From an uncultured Lachnospiraceae bacterium (GTDB lineage Bacteria; Bacillota; Clostridia; Lachnospirales; Lachnospiraceae): 15,621 nt of DNA. The stretch is from NCBI GenBank assembly GCA_910579425.1, contig CAJTVL010000089.1, forward strand, positions 1 to 15,621, written 5' to 3'. A program made the translations under genes and the position numbers. Shown piece after piece: positions 6,301 to 12,267 of this stretch. The notes under the pieces were generated by a model. The model did not search any database. It was not told where the DNA came from and saw nothing but the letters and a program-made list of their open reading frames with translations. The stretch's first letter is position 1. Each line of letters opens with the position of its first letter.

Positions 6301-7551
6301 GCCATCAACAAGGTCAAGTTCACGGAAGAAATGCGCTCGAATTATACGATCCTGTGTCCCCAGATGTCGCCGATTCATTTTGATCTTCTTGAGCCTGCCT
6401 TTAATGCTTGCGGCTACCACTTTGAGGTGCTTTCCAATGACAACAAACAGGCTGTGGACATGGGTCTTAAATACGTAAACAATGACGCCTGTTATCCTTC
6501 TCTTATCGTGGTCGGACAGATTATGGATGCCTTATTGTCGGGCAAATATGATCTTTCGAAAACAGCCGTTATTATCACCCAGACCGGGGGAGGCTGCCGG
6601 GCGACCAACTATATCGGATTTATCCGACGTGCCCTTGAAAAGGCCGATATGGCCCATATCCCTGTTATTTCCTTAAATCTGGGAGGGATCGAGTCAAATC
6701 CGGGCTTTCATATCAATCTTGATTTACTTACCCGGGCTGCCTACGGCGCAGTGTTCGGCGATATTTTTATGCGCTGTATTTACCGTATGCGCCCTTACGA
6801 AAAAGAAAAGGGAAGCGTGGAGGCCCTTCATCAGAAATGGCTGAAAAAATGTCGGGAGTTTGTGACCTCCAGGCACATGAGTTTTTTCACCTTCCGGAAA
6901 ATGTGCCGGCAGATCATCGAGGAATTTGACGCCGTCCCTGTCACACAGGAACAAAAGCCCAAGGTCGGAATCGTGGGAGAAATCCTTGTGAAATTCGCTC
7001 CTGCCGCCAACAATCACCTGGTTGACCTGCTGGAATCGGAAGGGGCCGAGGCTGTGGTTCCCGATCTTCTGGATTTCATGCTCTACTGCTTCTACAATCA
7101 GATATACAAGGCGAAGGAGCTGGGAACCAGCAAAAAGGCGGCTCTTTTTTCCCGGGCCGGTATCCAGGCTCTTGAATTCTTACGGAAGGCCGCGTCCAAA
7201 GCCTTTCTAAAAAGCGAACACTTCTTTGCGCCCACCAGCATTTACCAGACGGTGGAATACGCAAAGCCCATTGTTTCCATCGGCAACCAGACGGGAGAAG
7301 GCTGGTTTCTGACCGGCGAGATGGTGGAGCTGATTCACGAGGGCGTGAATAATATTGTGTGTACCCAGCCCTTTGGCTGCCTGCCCAACCATGTAGTGGG
7401 CAAGGGAGTGATCAAGGAACTGCGCAGGCAGTATCCTTCCAGCAACATTGTAGCCATCGACTACGATCCGGGGGCCAGCGAGGTCAATCAGCTCAACAGA
7501 ATCAAGCTGATGCTCTCCACCGCCCATAAAAATCTGAAAGAAACAAGCTGA
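3316..7551 (+). CDS. Giant acyl-CoA dehydratase activase-related protein (double BcrAD/BadFG domain, DUF2229, dehydratase-like C-terminus)
   Basis: A 1411-aa fusion related to the 2-hydroxyacyl-CoA dehydratase system, in which an ATPase activase carrying a [4Fe-4S] cluster feeds a high-energy electron to a dehydratase. Two activase domains lie in tandem. The first has the phosphate loop GIDIGSTTVK (9-18) and cluster-type cysteines C127 (CAGGTGSFIDQMA) and C166. The second has GIDAGSTTTK (324-333), C446 (CSSGCGSFIETFA) and C485. A cysteine group follows (C607, C610, C614, C633). A DUF2229-like region occupies about 668-880, with GIPRALNMYEDYPFW, a CYP motif near 722 and GRPYH near 858. The rest resembles dehydratase-type proteins (NNDACYPS ~1055, TQTGGGCRATNYI ~1089, QPFGCLPNHVVGKG ~1350). 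In known activases the cluster bridges two subunits, so tandem copies may form an intramolecular dimer. The substrate is unknown. The start follows AAAGGCGG; DUF4317 and degV follow in the same operon. Confidence 0.88.
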   Translation: MENQSFALGIDIGSTTVKIAILDDANHILFSDYQRHFANIKETLSDLLFKAYKQLGNLRLHPVITGSGGLTLANHLGFPFVQEVIAVATALKELAPQTDVAIELGGEDAKIIYFEGGNVEQRMNGICAGGTGSFIDQMASLLQTDACGINEYAKNYHLLYTIAARCGVFAKSDIQPLVNDGATKEDLSASIFQAVVNQTISGLACGKPIRGHVAFLGGPLHFLSELKTAFIRTLKLDSEHIVETEHSHLFAAIGSAMNAKEEISFLMEEMNQKLSSDIKMEFEVERMEPLFSSPEEYEGFKSRHARHHVQSGPLADYRGNCYLGIDAGSTTTKVALVGEDGSLLYSFYSSNDGSPLKTAIRAIREIYSLLPKDASIVRSCSTGYGEALMKAAFLLDDGEVETVAHYYAAAFFDPEVDCILDIGGQDMKCIKIKNRTVDSVQLNEACSSGCGSFIETFAKSLNYSVEDFAKAALFAEHPIDLGTRCTVFMNSKVKQAQKEGASVPDISAGLAYSVIKNALFKVIKVSDASALGKNIVVQGGTFYNDAVLRSFEKIAKCKAIRPDIAGIMGAFGAALIARERFCEGYETSMLSFEKINNLQFETSMAKCKGCTNNCRLTINRFTGGRQYISGNRCERGLGKQKNENNVPNLFEFKLSRIFGYEPLAADEAPRGTVGIPRALNMYEDYPFWAVFFKKLGYRVVLSPLSNRKIYELGIESIPSESECYPAKLVHGHVSWLISQKVDFIFYPALFYERNEFEEANNHYNCPIVTSYSENIKNNVEEIGAGKIRLRNPFMSFQNLKTVSEALAREFSELPVEEVLEAARLGWEELARARKDMQNKGEEVLSYLGKTGKRGIVLAGRPYHIDPEIHHGIPELITSYDIAVLTEDSISHLAKPERPLIVSDQWMYHSRLYAAASYVKTVENLDLIQLNSFGCGLDAVTTDQVNDILAGSDKIYTCLKIDEVNNLGAARIRIRSLLSAIRVREKNNQQRAIRSSAINKVKFTEEMRSNYTILCPQMSPIHFDLLEPAFNACGYHFEVLSNDNKQAVDMGLKYVNNDACYPSLIVVGQIMDALLSGKYDLSKTAVIITQTGGGCRATNYIGFIRRALEKADMAHIPVISLNLGGIESNPGFHINLDLLTRAAYGAVFGDIFMRCIYRMRPYEKEKGSVEALHQKWLKKCREFVTSRHMSFFTFRKMCRQIIEEFDAVPVTQEQKPKVGIVGEILVKFAPAANNHLVDLLESEGAEAVVPDLLDFMLYCFYNQIYKAKELGTSKKAALFSRAGIQALEFLRKAASKAFLKSEHFFAPTSIYQTVEYAKPIVSIGNQTGEGWFLTGEMVELIHEGVNNIVCTQPFGCLPNHVVGKGVIKELRRQYPSSNIVAIDYDPGASEVNQLNRIKLMLSTAHKNLKETS

Positions 7552-7584
7552 TTTTGAGAATCAATCATAACGGGGGTTTTTCTT

Positions 7585-8727
7585 ATGATCAAACAGGAAG
7601 TAAACGAAATCAAGCGGCTCTATACGCCGAGAAACTGCTCCATCACCCGCATCTGCGGCTGCTATGTGGACGGGGAAAAAAACAAAAAGACGGAATTTAA
7701 GGAGGCCTTTCTCTCTCTTCCGGAGGAGGAAATTTTTAAATACTTTGAATTGCTGCGCAAAACCCTTTCCGGCAGCATAGGCAAAAATATGCTGAACCTG
7801 GAATTTCCCCTTGCCAGCGAGGAGGAAGGCGGCACTCAGGAATTTCTTTTAAGGCTCCGGGACAGTAAGCTGGGGGACGACGCCCTGGTGGAGGAATTTT
7901 ATGACCGGGTCATCGGCTCCTATGAATATGTGAGCAATTACCTGATCCTGATCATCCATGACGCCTACGACGTTCCCGGCAAGACCACCGACGGCCTTAC
8001 CATGGAGGATGCCTCCGACACGGTATATGAGTATCTTCTCTGCTGCCTGTGCCCGGTAAATCTCTCCAAGCCGGGCCTGAGCTATGACGCAGAGGCCAAC
8101 GAGTTTCACAACCGGATCCGGGACTGGATCGTGGAAATGCCCCAGACCGGCTTTCTCTTCCCTGCCTTTAACGACAGAGGAAGCGATCTTCACAGTACCT
8201 TATATTATACCAAAAACCCGGAAGAGCCTCACTCTGAGTTTGTGGACGGGATTTTAGGCGCCGCACTGCCTCTCACCGCGGGGAGCCAGAAGGAAACTTT
8301 CCAGACCCTGATTGCGGAAACGCTGGGAGAAGACGCCGAATATGAAGTGGTCAAAAGCATTCACGAAAACCTGACGGAAATGATCGATGAACATAAAGAA
8401 ATCCCTGAGCCTCTTATGCTGGACAAGAAGCAGGTAAAGAATCTCCTGGAAAAAAGCGGCGTGGAGGAAGAAAAGCTGACGGATTTTGACAAGCTCTACG
8501 ACACTGCCGCAGGAGAGGACACTTCCCTTCTGGTGGATAACGTAGCCAGCACCAGAACCTTTGAAGTGAAAACCCCGGATGTGGTGGTAAAGGTGAATCC
8601 CGAGCGGGCCGACCTGGTAAACACCATGACGTTGGACGGAAGGCCCTGCCTTGTCATTGAGCTCAGCGACCATGTCGAGGTGAACGGGATTTCGATCAGA
8701 AACACGGTAAAAACACCCACAGAATAA
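7585..8727 (+). CDS. DUF4317 family protein
   Basis: A 380-aa protein that I assign to DUF4317, a Clostridia family of unknown function, from its N-terminal signature (KQEVNEIKRLYTPRNCSITR, with ICGCYV next) and its overall layout. It looks soluble and acidic, with no signal peptide or membrane segment. An N-terminal part (1-~90) carries the ICGCYVDGEK motif. A middle part contains YEYVSNYLILIIHDAYDVPG and the cysteine-rich YLLCCLCPVNLSK. The C-terminal third has charged helices (~265-310), then a short beta-rich end with KTPDVVVKVNPE. The ATG lies 33 bp after the activase gene's stop, behind a GGGGG run (7572-7576). The next gene's ribosome site overlaps its stop codon, so the three plus-strand genes very likely form one operon. 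Its link to the activase or to DegV is unknown. Confidence 0.8.
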   Translation: MIKQEVNEIKRLYTPRNCSITRICGCYVDGEKNKKTEFKEAFLSLPEEEIFKYFELLRKTLSGSIGKNMLNLEFPLASEEEGGTQEFLLRLRDSKLGDDALVEEFYDRVIGSYEYVSNYLILIIHDAYDVPGKTTDGLTMEDASDTVYEYLLCCLCPVNLSKPGLSYDAEANEFHNRIRDWIVEMPQTGFLFPAFNDRGSDLHSTLYYTKNPEEPHSEFVDGILGAALPLTAGSQKETFQTLIAETLGEDAEYEVVKSIHENLTEMIDEHKEIPEPLMLDKKQVKNLLEKSGVEEEKLTDFDKLYDTAAGEDTSLLVDNVASTRTFEVKTPDVVVKVNPERADLVNTMTLDGRPCLVIELSDHVEVNGISIRNTVKTPTE

Positions 8728-8738
8728 GGAGGATCCAC

Positions 8739-9605
8739 ATGAATATTCAAATCATCACCGACTCTGCATCAGATATTGTCAATTCCGACCGAAAGGATTT
8801 GACCGTCCTTCCCATGACCATCACCTTTGGGGAAACCGAATTTCTTGACGGCATAACCCTCACCCATGAGGAATTTTTTGAAAGGCTCATCGAGAGCGAC
8901 GCTCTGCCCACCACCAGCCAGATTTCGCCTTTTGCCTTCTCGCAGGCCCTTCAAAAGGCCACGCAGGACGGAAGCTGCGCCATTGTCATTACCATGTCGG
9001 GCAAGCTCTCCGGCACTTACCAGAGCGCCTGTATCGCGGCAGAGGAATTTGAGGGAAAAGCCTTTGTGGTGGATTCTGAGAATGTTACCGTAGGGGAAAG
9101 GGCTCTGATCGAATATGCCCTGCGTCTTAAGGATGAGGGAAGAACCCCCGAAGAAATCGTACAAGAGCTGAACCTTGCCAAAAAGAGAATTCAGCTCATT
9201 GCCCTGTTGGATACCCTTGAATATCTGAAAAAAGGCGGGCGCATCTCCAAAACCGCCGCTCTGGCAGGCAGCGTTTTGTCCATCAAGCCGGTTATCGGAA
9301 TTGTGGACGGAGAAGTAGCTATGCTTGGAAAGGCAAGAGGCTCCAAGCAGGGGAACAATCTTCTGGCCCAGCACATCCAAAGCGCCGGAGGCATTGATTT
9401 TGATATGCCCTTCTTCCTGGGCTATACCGGTTTAACCGATACCCTGTTGCAAAAGTATATCAAGGACAGCGAAGCCCTCTGGATGGAGCACATGGGCGAC
9501 CTGCCCTCCGGAAATCTGCCAGTGGCCACAGTAGGCGGCACCATCGGCACCCACGTGGGCCCCGGCGGTATTGCAATTGCATTCTTCTCCCCTCATAAGG
9601 GATGA
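8739..9605 (+). CDS. DegV family protein (FakB-like fatty-acid-binding protein)
   Basis: A 288-aa, full-length DegV/FakB-type protein. Members bind one fatty acid and, in Firmicutes, present it to the FakA kinase for phosphorylation and entry into phospholipid synthesis. Visible family motifs are ITDSASDI (6-13), LPTTSQISP (56-64), MSGKLSGTYQSA (86-97), LEYLKKGGRIS (160-170), SIKPVIGIVDGE and the C-terminal GGTIGTHVGPGG with H272. These correspond to the Ser/Thr, Arg and His residues that hold the carboxylate in characterised members. An AGGAGG at 8727-8732 overlaps the stop codon of the DUF4317 gene, 6 nt before the ATG, so coupling is strong. No FakA gene is visible here. The last 13 bp overlap the opposing DUF3842 gene. 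Confidence 0.93.
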   Translation: MNIQIITDSASDIVNSDRKDLTVLPMTITFGETEFLDGITLTHEEFFERLIESDALPTTSQISPFAFSQALQKATQDGSCAIVITMSGKLSGTYQSACIAAEEFEGKAFVVDSENVTVGERALIEYALRLKDEGRTPEEIVQELNLAKKRIQLIALLDTLEYLKKGGRISKTAALAGSVLSIKPVIGIVDGEVAMLGKARGSKQGNNLLAQHIQSAGGIDFDMPFFLGYTGLTDTLLQKYIKDSEALWMEHMGDLPSGNLPVATVGGTIGTHVGPGGIAIAFFSPHKG

Positions 9606-9997
9606 GCAAGCTCCTCCAGCACGCCCTCGATCAGGCGTCCGATGGAAGAATCCGTTACGCCCACAATCACATTGTTGCAATGATTCACGGGAATTAATAT
9701 ACGCTTGGCCCGGCTCTGCCCCACCGCCAGGGACATAGCCGGGGTAATTTCGCCGTAGAGCGCATCCGCAACCACAATCCCGATGGGGCCTATGATGACA
9801 TCTGCCTGACGGCATCCCACAATGACTGCGTTTTCGCCGGTGGCCCCATGATCCGCCCCGGCCCTGAGCATCGCCGTGGTGGCCGCGGAATTTGTCCCCA
9901 CGGCTGTAATCTCATTCTCCGGAAATCTGTTCTTAAGGGCGGAAACCACCTGCTTTCCAATGCCTCCGCCCTGGGCGTCTATGATAAGGATTTTCAT
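9593..9997 (-). CDS. DUF3842 family protein
   Basis: A 134-aa protein that I assign to DUF3842 from its start (MKILIIDAQGGGIGKQVV). The IDAQGGGIG segment (6-14) follows a first hydrophobic strand, like a Rossmann-type nucleotide-binding loop, and later segments (TAVGTNSAAT, GPIGIVVADALYGEITP, RILIPVN) alternate strands and glycine turns. No catalytic residue can be named, and binding of a dinucleotide is inference. Its ATG abuts the stop codon of the amidohydrolase gene (TAAATG, no spacer), with an AAAGGTGGG ribosome site inside the upstream gene's last codons, so the two proteins are probably made together. Its final 13 bp overlap the end of degV on the other strand. It is the last gene of the minus-strand aspS operon. 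Confidence 0.85.
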   Translation of the reverse strand: MKILIIDAQGGGIGKQVVSALKNRFPENEITAVGTNSAATTAMLRAGADHGATGENAVIVGCRQADVIIGPIGIVVADALYGEITPAMSLAVGQSRAKRILIPVNHCNNVIVGVTDSSIGRLIEGVLEELAHPL

Positions 9998-11146
9998 TTA
10001 ACCCACCTTTTTCCCGTCAATCAATACACATTTCACTTTTGTGGACACCTCAAAGGGACATCCGTCCGTGATCACCAGATCCGCATCCTTGCCCACCTCC
10101 AGAGAACCTACTCTGTCGGCAATGCCCGCATGCTTTGCCGGATTGATGGTAATGGCCTGCAGGGCCGCAAAGGGATCCATTCCCGCCTGCACCGCCAGCC
10201 CCGCACACAGCGGAAGGTATTCCTGAGGTATCACCGGCGAGTCCGTGATAATGGACACCTGGCAGCCCGCAGCTGCAAGCACCCCCGGCGTCGTCCAGCT
10301 CTTGTTGCGAAGTTCAAACTTGGAAGCGCTGGTAAGGGTAGGCCCCACCGCCAAAGGCACATTTTCTTTGGCAAGCTCTTCTGCGATCAAATGTCCCTCC
10401 GTCACATGTTCCAAAGTGATTTTCACCCCAAATTCCCTGGCAATACTACGAAGCGCGGCAAAAATATCCTCAGTGGCATGCGCATGAGCCTTTAAGGGAA
10501 TCTCCCCTTTGATTACAGGAATTAACGCTTCCAGCTTCATATCAAAAGCCGGTTTTTTGGAAACGTCATCCCCCGCCGCCTCTTTTTTCTCCAGATATTC
10601 CCGGGTCTTGAAAAGCATTTCCCGCAGCAATGCCGCGGTGGTCATACGGCTTGAATCCTTCTTGTCCCGGTACACTCTCTTGGGGTTTTCTCCAAAGGCA
10701 CATTTCATGGCCACATTGTCCCGCACTACCATATCGTCCACTCTTTTTCCCACGGTTTTGATGGTGGTAAAGCTGCCGCCCAGCACATTGGCGCTTCCCG
10801 GCCCTACACAGACACAGGTCACTCCTGCCGCCGCCGCATGGGGAAAGGCGGCGTCCATGGGCTTAACTCCGTCAATTCCTCGAAGATGGGGCGTCACAAT
10901 ATCGTTCATCTCGTTGTAATCCATCCCCTCATAGCCAATGCCATAACCGTCAAGCCCAATATGTCCATGAGCCTCCACGAATCCCGGATACACGCACAGC
11001 CCCTGCGCGTCCACGATTTCCGTTTCCTCTCCTGCCTCTAAATTTTCTCCGATTGCCTTGATCTTTCCATCCTCCACCAGAATATCCCCCCGGAAGGCTT
11101 CCGGATGGATTCCGTCGTGGATCATGCCGTTTTTAACACATAACAT
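9998..11146 (-). CDS. Amidohydrolase family protein (metal-dependent, COG1228-like)
   Basis: A 382-aa enzyme of the amidohydrolase superfamily. A small N-terminal beta domain (1-~52) leads to YPGFVEAHGHIGL with the first metal ligands H60 and H62. Further ligands are probably H221 and H223 (KAHAHATED), H247 and H252 (LEHVTEGH) and the catalytic Asp D302 (ITDSPV). The C-terminus has the typical ITINPAKHAGI...GSLEVGKDADLVI pattern that closes the barrel and returns to the beta domain. Glycine- and His-rich loops (65-125) would shape the substrate site. The reaction is hydrolysis of a C-N or related bond in an unidentified small cyclic or amide compound, in the cytoplasm since there is no signal peptide. 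GGAGGA precedes the ATG. It follows ybaK by 24 bp and abuts the DUF3842 gene. Confidence 0.88.
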   Translation of the reverse strand: MLCVKNGMIHDGIHPEAFRGDILVEDGKIKAIGENLEAGEETEIVDAQGLCVYPGFVEAHGHIGLDGYGIGYEGMDYNEMNDIVTPHLRGIDGVKPMDAAFPHAAAAGVTCVCVGPGSANVLGGSFTTIKTVGKRVDDMVVRDNVAMKCAFGENPKRVYRDKKDSSRMTTAALLREMLFKTREYLEKKEAAGDDVSKKPAFDMKLEALIPVIKGEIPLKAHAHATEDIFAALRSIAREFGVKITLEHVTEGHLIAEELAKENVPLAVGPTLTSASKFELRNKSWTTPGVLAAAGCQVSIITDSPVIPQEYLPLCAGLAVQAGMDPFAALQAITINPAKHAGIADRVGSLEVGKDADLVITDGCPFEVSTKVKCVLIDGKKVG

Positions 11147-11170
11147 ATCTCTTTTCCTCCAATTGTGAAT

Positions 11171-11653
11171 TTAATGAACCAAAACCACATCCGCAAACCC
11201 GCATCCCACAGCCCTTGCCAGATCCTGCGGCGCAAGTTCGATCTGAAAGCCGACCTTCCCGGCGCTCACATACATTCTCTCCCGCCGCTCTGCCGTCTCA
11301 TGGATAAATGTGGGAAACTGCTTCTTCATTCCAATGGGCGAGCATCCGCCGTGAACATACCCGGTCAGGGGAAGCAGCTCCTTTTGTTTTATCATGGCCA
11401 CAGCCTTTTCTCCTGCGGCCTTTGCCGCTTTCTTTAAGTCCAGCTCTTCCTTGACCGGAACCACAAAAACATAGTACTGCCCCGATTTTCCCTGAGTCAC
11501 CAGAGTTTTAAACACCTGATCCGCATCCTCGCCAAGGAGCCCTGCAATCTCTTCTCCGCTCAGAGAAGCGTCCGGTTCGTAGGTATGGCTGACATAGGGT
11601 ATTTTCTTTCCCTCCAGCACCCGCATTACATTGGTTTTATCGTTGTTTTTCAT
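11171..11653 (-). CDS. ybaK: Cys-tRNA(Pro)/Cys-tRNA(Cys) deacylase, YbaK/EbsC type
   Basis: A 160-aa protein, full length for YbaK. Such enzymes hydrolyse Cys-tRNA(Pro) formed by prolyl-tRNA synthetase and so protect translation from mischarging. Visible features are the conserved lysine K49 in QVFKTLV, the GYVHGGCSPIGMKKQFP segment (98-114) with the GGxSPxG loop, and the SAGKVGFQIELAPQDLA stretch near the end. The N-terminal ~25 residues include the family's YVSHTYEPD-type segment. The ATG at 11653 overlaps the stop of the upstream nuclease-like gene as ATGA, giving coupled translation. Being in one operon with aspartyl-tRNA synthetase fits a role in aminoacyl-tRNA quality control. Confidence 0.93.
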   Translation of the reverse strand: MKNNDKTNVMRVLEGKKIPYVSHTYEPDASLSGEEIAGLLGEDADQVFKTLVTQGKSGQYYVFVVPVKEELDLKKAAKAAGEKAVAMIKQKELLPLTGYVHGGCSPIGMKKQFPTFIHETAERRERMYVSAGKVGFQIELAPQDLARAVGCGFADVVLVH

Positions 11654-12267
11654 TTCCTTCGCTTCCTGTATTCCCTGATCTCCTGCTCAATGGTGTTATA
11701 ATCTCTCTCAAATAATTCCTCACAGGCCTGGGGCCAGAGCACCTTTCCCGGAACCTTTTCGATCAGCTTCTCCTGTACAAACAGCTTGCTCTTCTGCCGG
11801 TATCCGGGAAGCTGATTCCCGGCCAGCAGACGGTTTAGCTCTGTCCTCCACAGGATGGTGATTTTCCGCCTGTCGATCACTTTGGGGTTTACATCCGCTT
11901 TTCTTAAAATATAAAAGTCAGCCCGCCCCTTCTCGTCCGGCTCCACGGTGATGATTCCCCACCAGTCCGGCACATGCTCTTTCACATGGGCTGCATGGGA
12001 GCTCCCGGCCACGATGATATTGCGGTCATAATACCAGTCGTAGTTTCTCACCTGCTTCGCCAGCCGGGCGTAGGAATCGGCGTCGCTCTTAATCTCAATC
12101 CCATACAAAAGCCCTGGCGTGATCATCACCACATCGGCCCTGGCACTGCCCGTGCGCTTCTCTTCCAGGATTCTGATCTTGCCGAACCTCTCCTCCAGAA
12201 AATCGAAAAGAGGTTCCCTGATGTCCCTGTCATACAAGGCCCGGGCCTGGGAGGATTCTATTTTCAT
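11650..12267 (-). CDS. PD-(D/E)XK nuclease-like protein (sce7726-like)
   Basis: A 205-aa protein whose first half shows a restriction-endonuclease-type core: a helix (9-28), the strand with ADVVMI (D45), a turn, then YGIEIKSD with E58 and K60, and KQVRNYDWYYD (Q72) in the next helix. This is the D...ExK...Q layout of PD-(D/E)XK enzymes and resembles the sce7726 family. The second half (~110-205) is basic, ends in REYRKRRK and contains PDWWGIITVE and a WRTELNRLL helix, possibly for nucleic-acid binding. It overlaps both neighbours as ATGA (with aspS upstream and ybaK downstream), so its production is tied to theirs. No methyltransferase or specificity subunit is nearby, so it does not look like part of a classic restriction system. 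Nuclease activity is inferred from motif layout only. Confidence 0.75.
   Translation of the reverse strand: MKIESSQARALYDRDIREPLFDFLEERFGKIRILEEKRTGSARADVVMITPGLLYGIEIKSDADSYARLAKQVRNYDWYYDRNIIVAGSSHAAHVKEHVPDWWGIITVEPDEKGRADFYILRKADVNPKVIDRRKITILWRTELNRLLAGNQLPGYRQKSKLFVQEKLIEKVPGKVLWPQACEELFERDYNTIEQEIREYRKRRK

Noticed and set aside
11650..12267. Restriction-modification system around the PD-(D/E)XK protein
   Set aside because: The neighbours are aspS and ybaK; no methyltransferase or specificity subunit is present.
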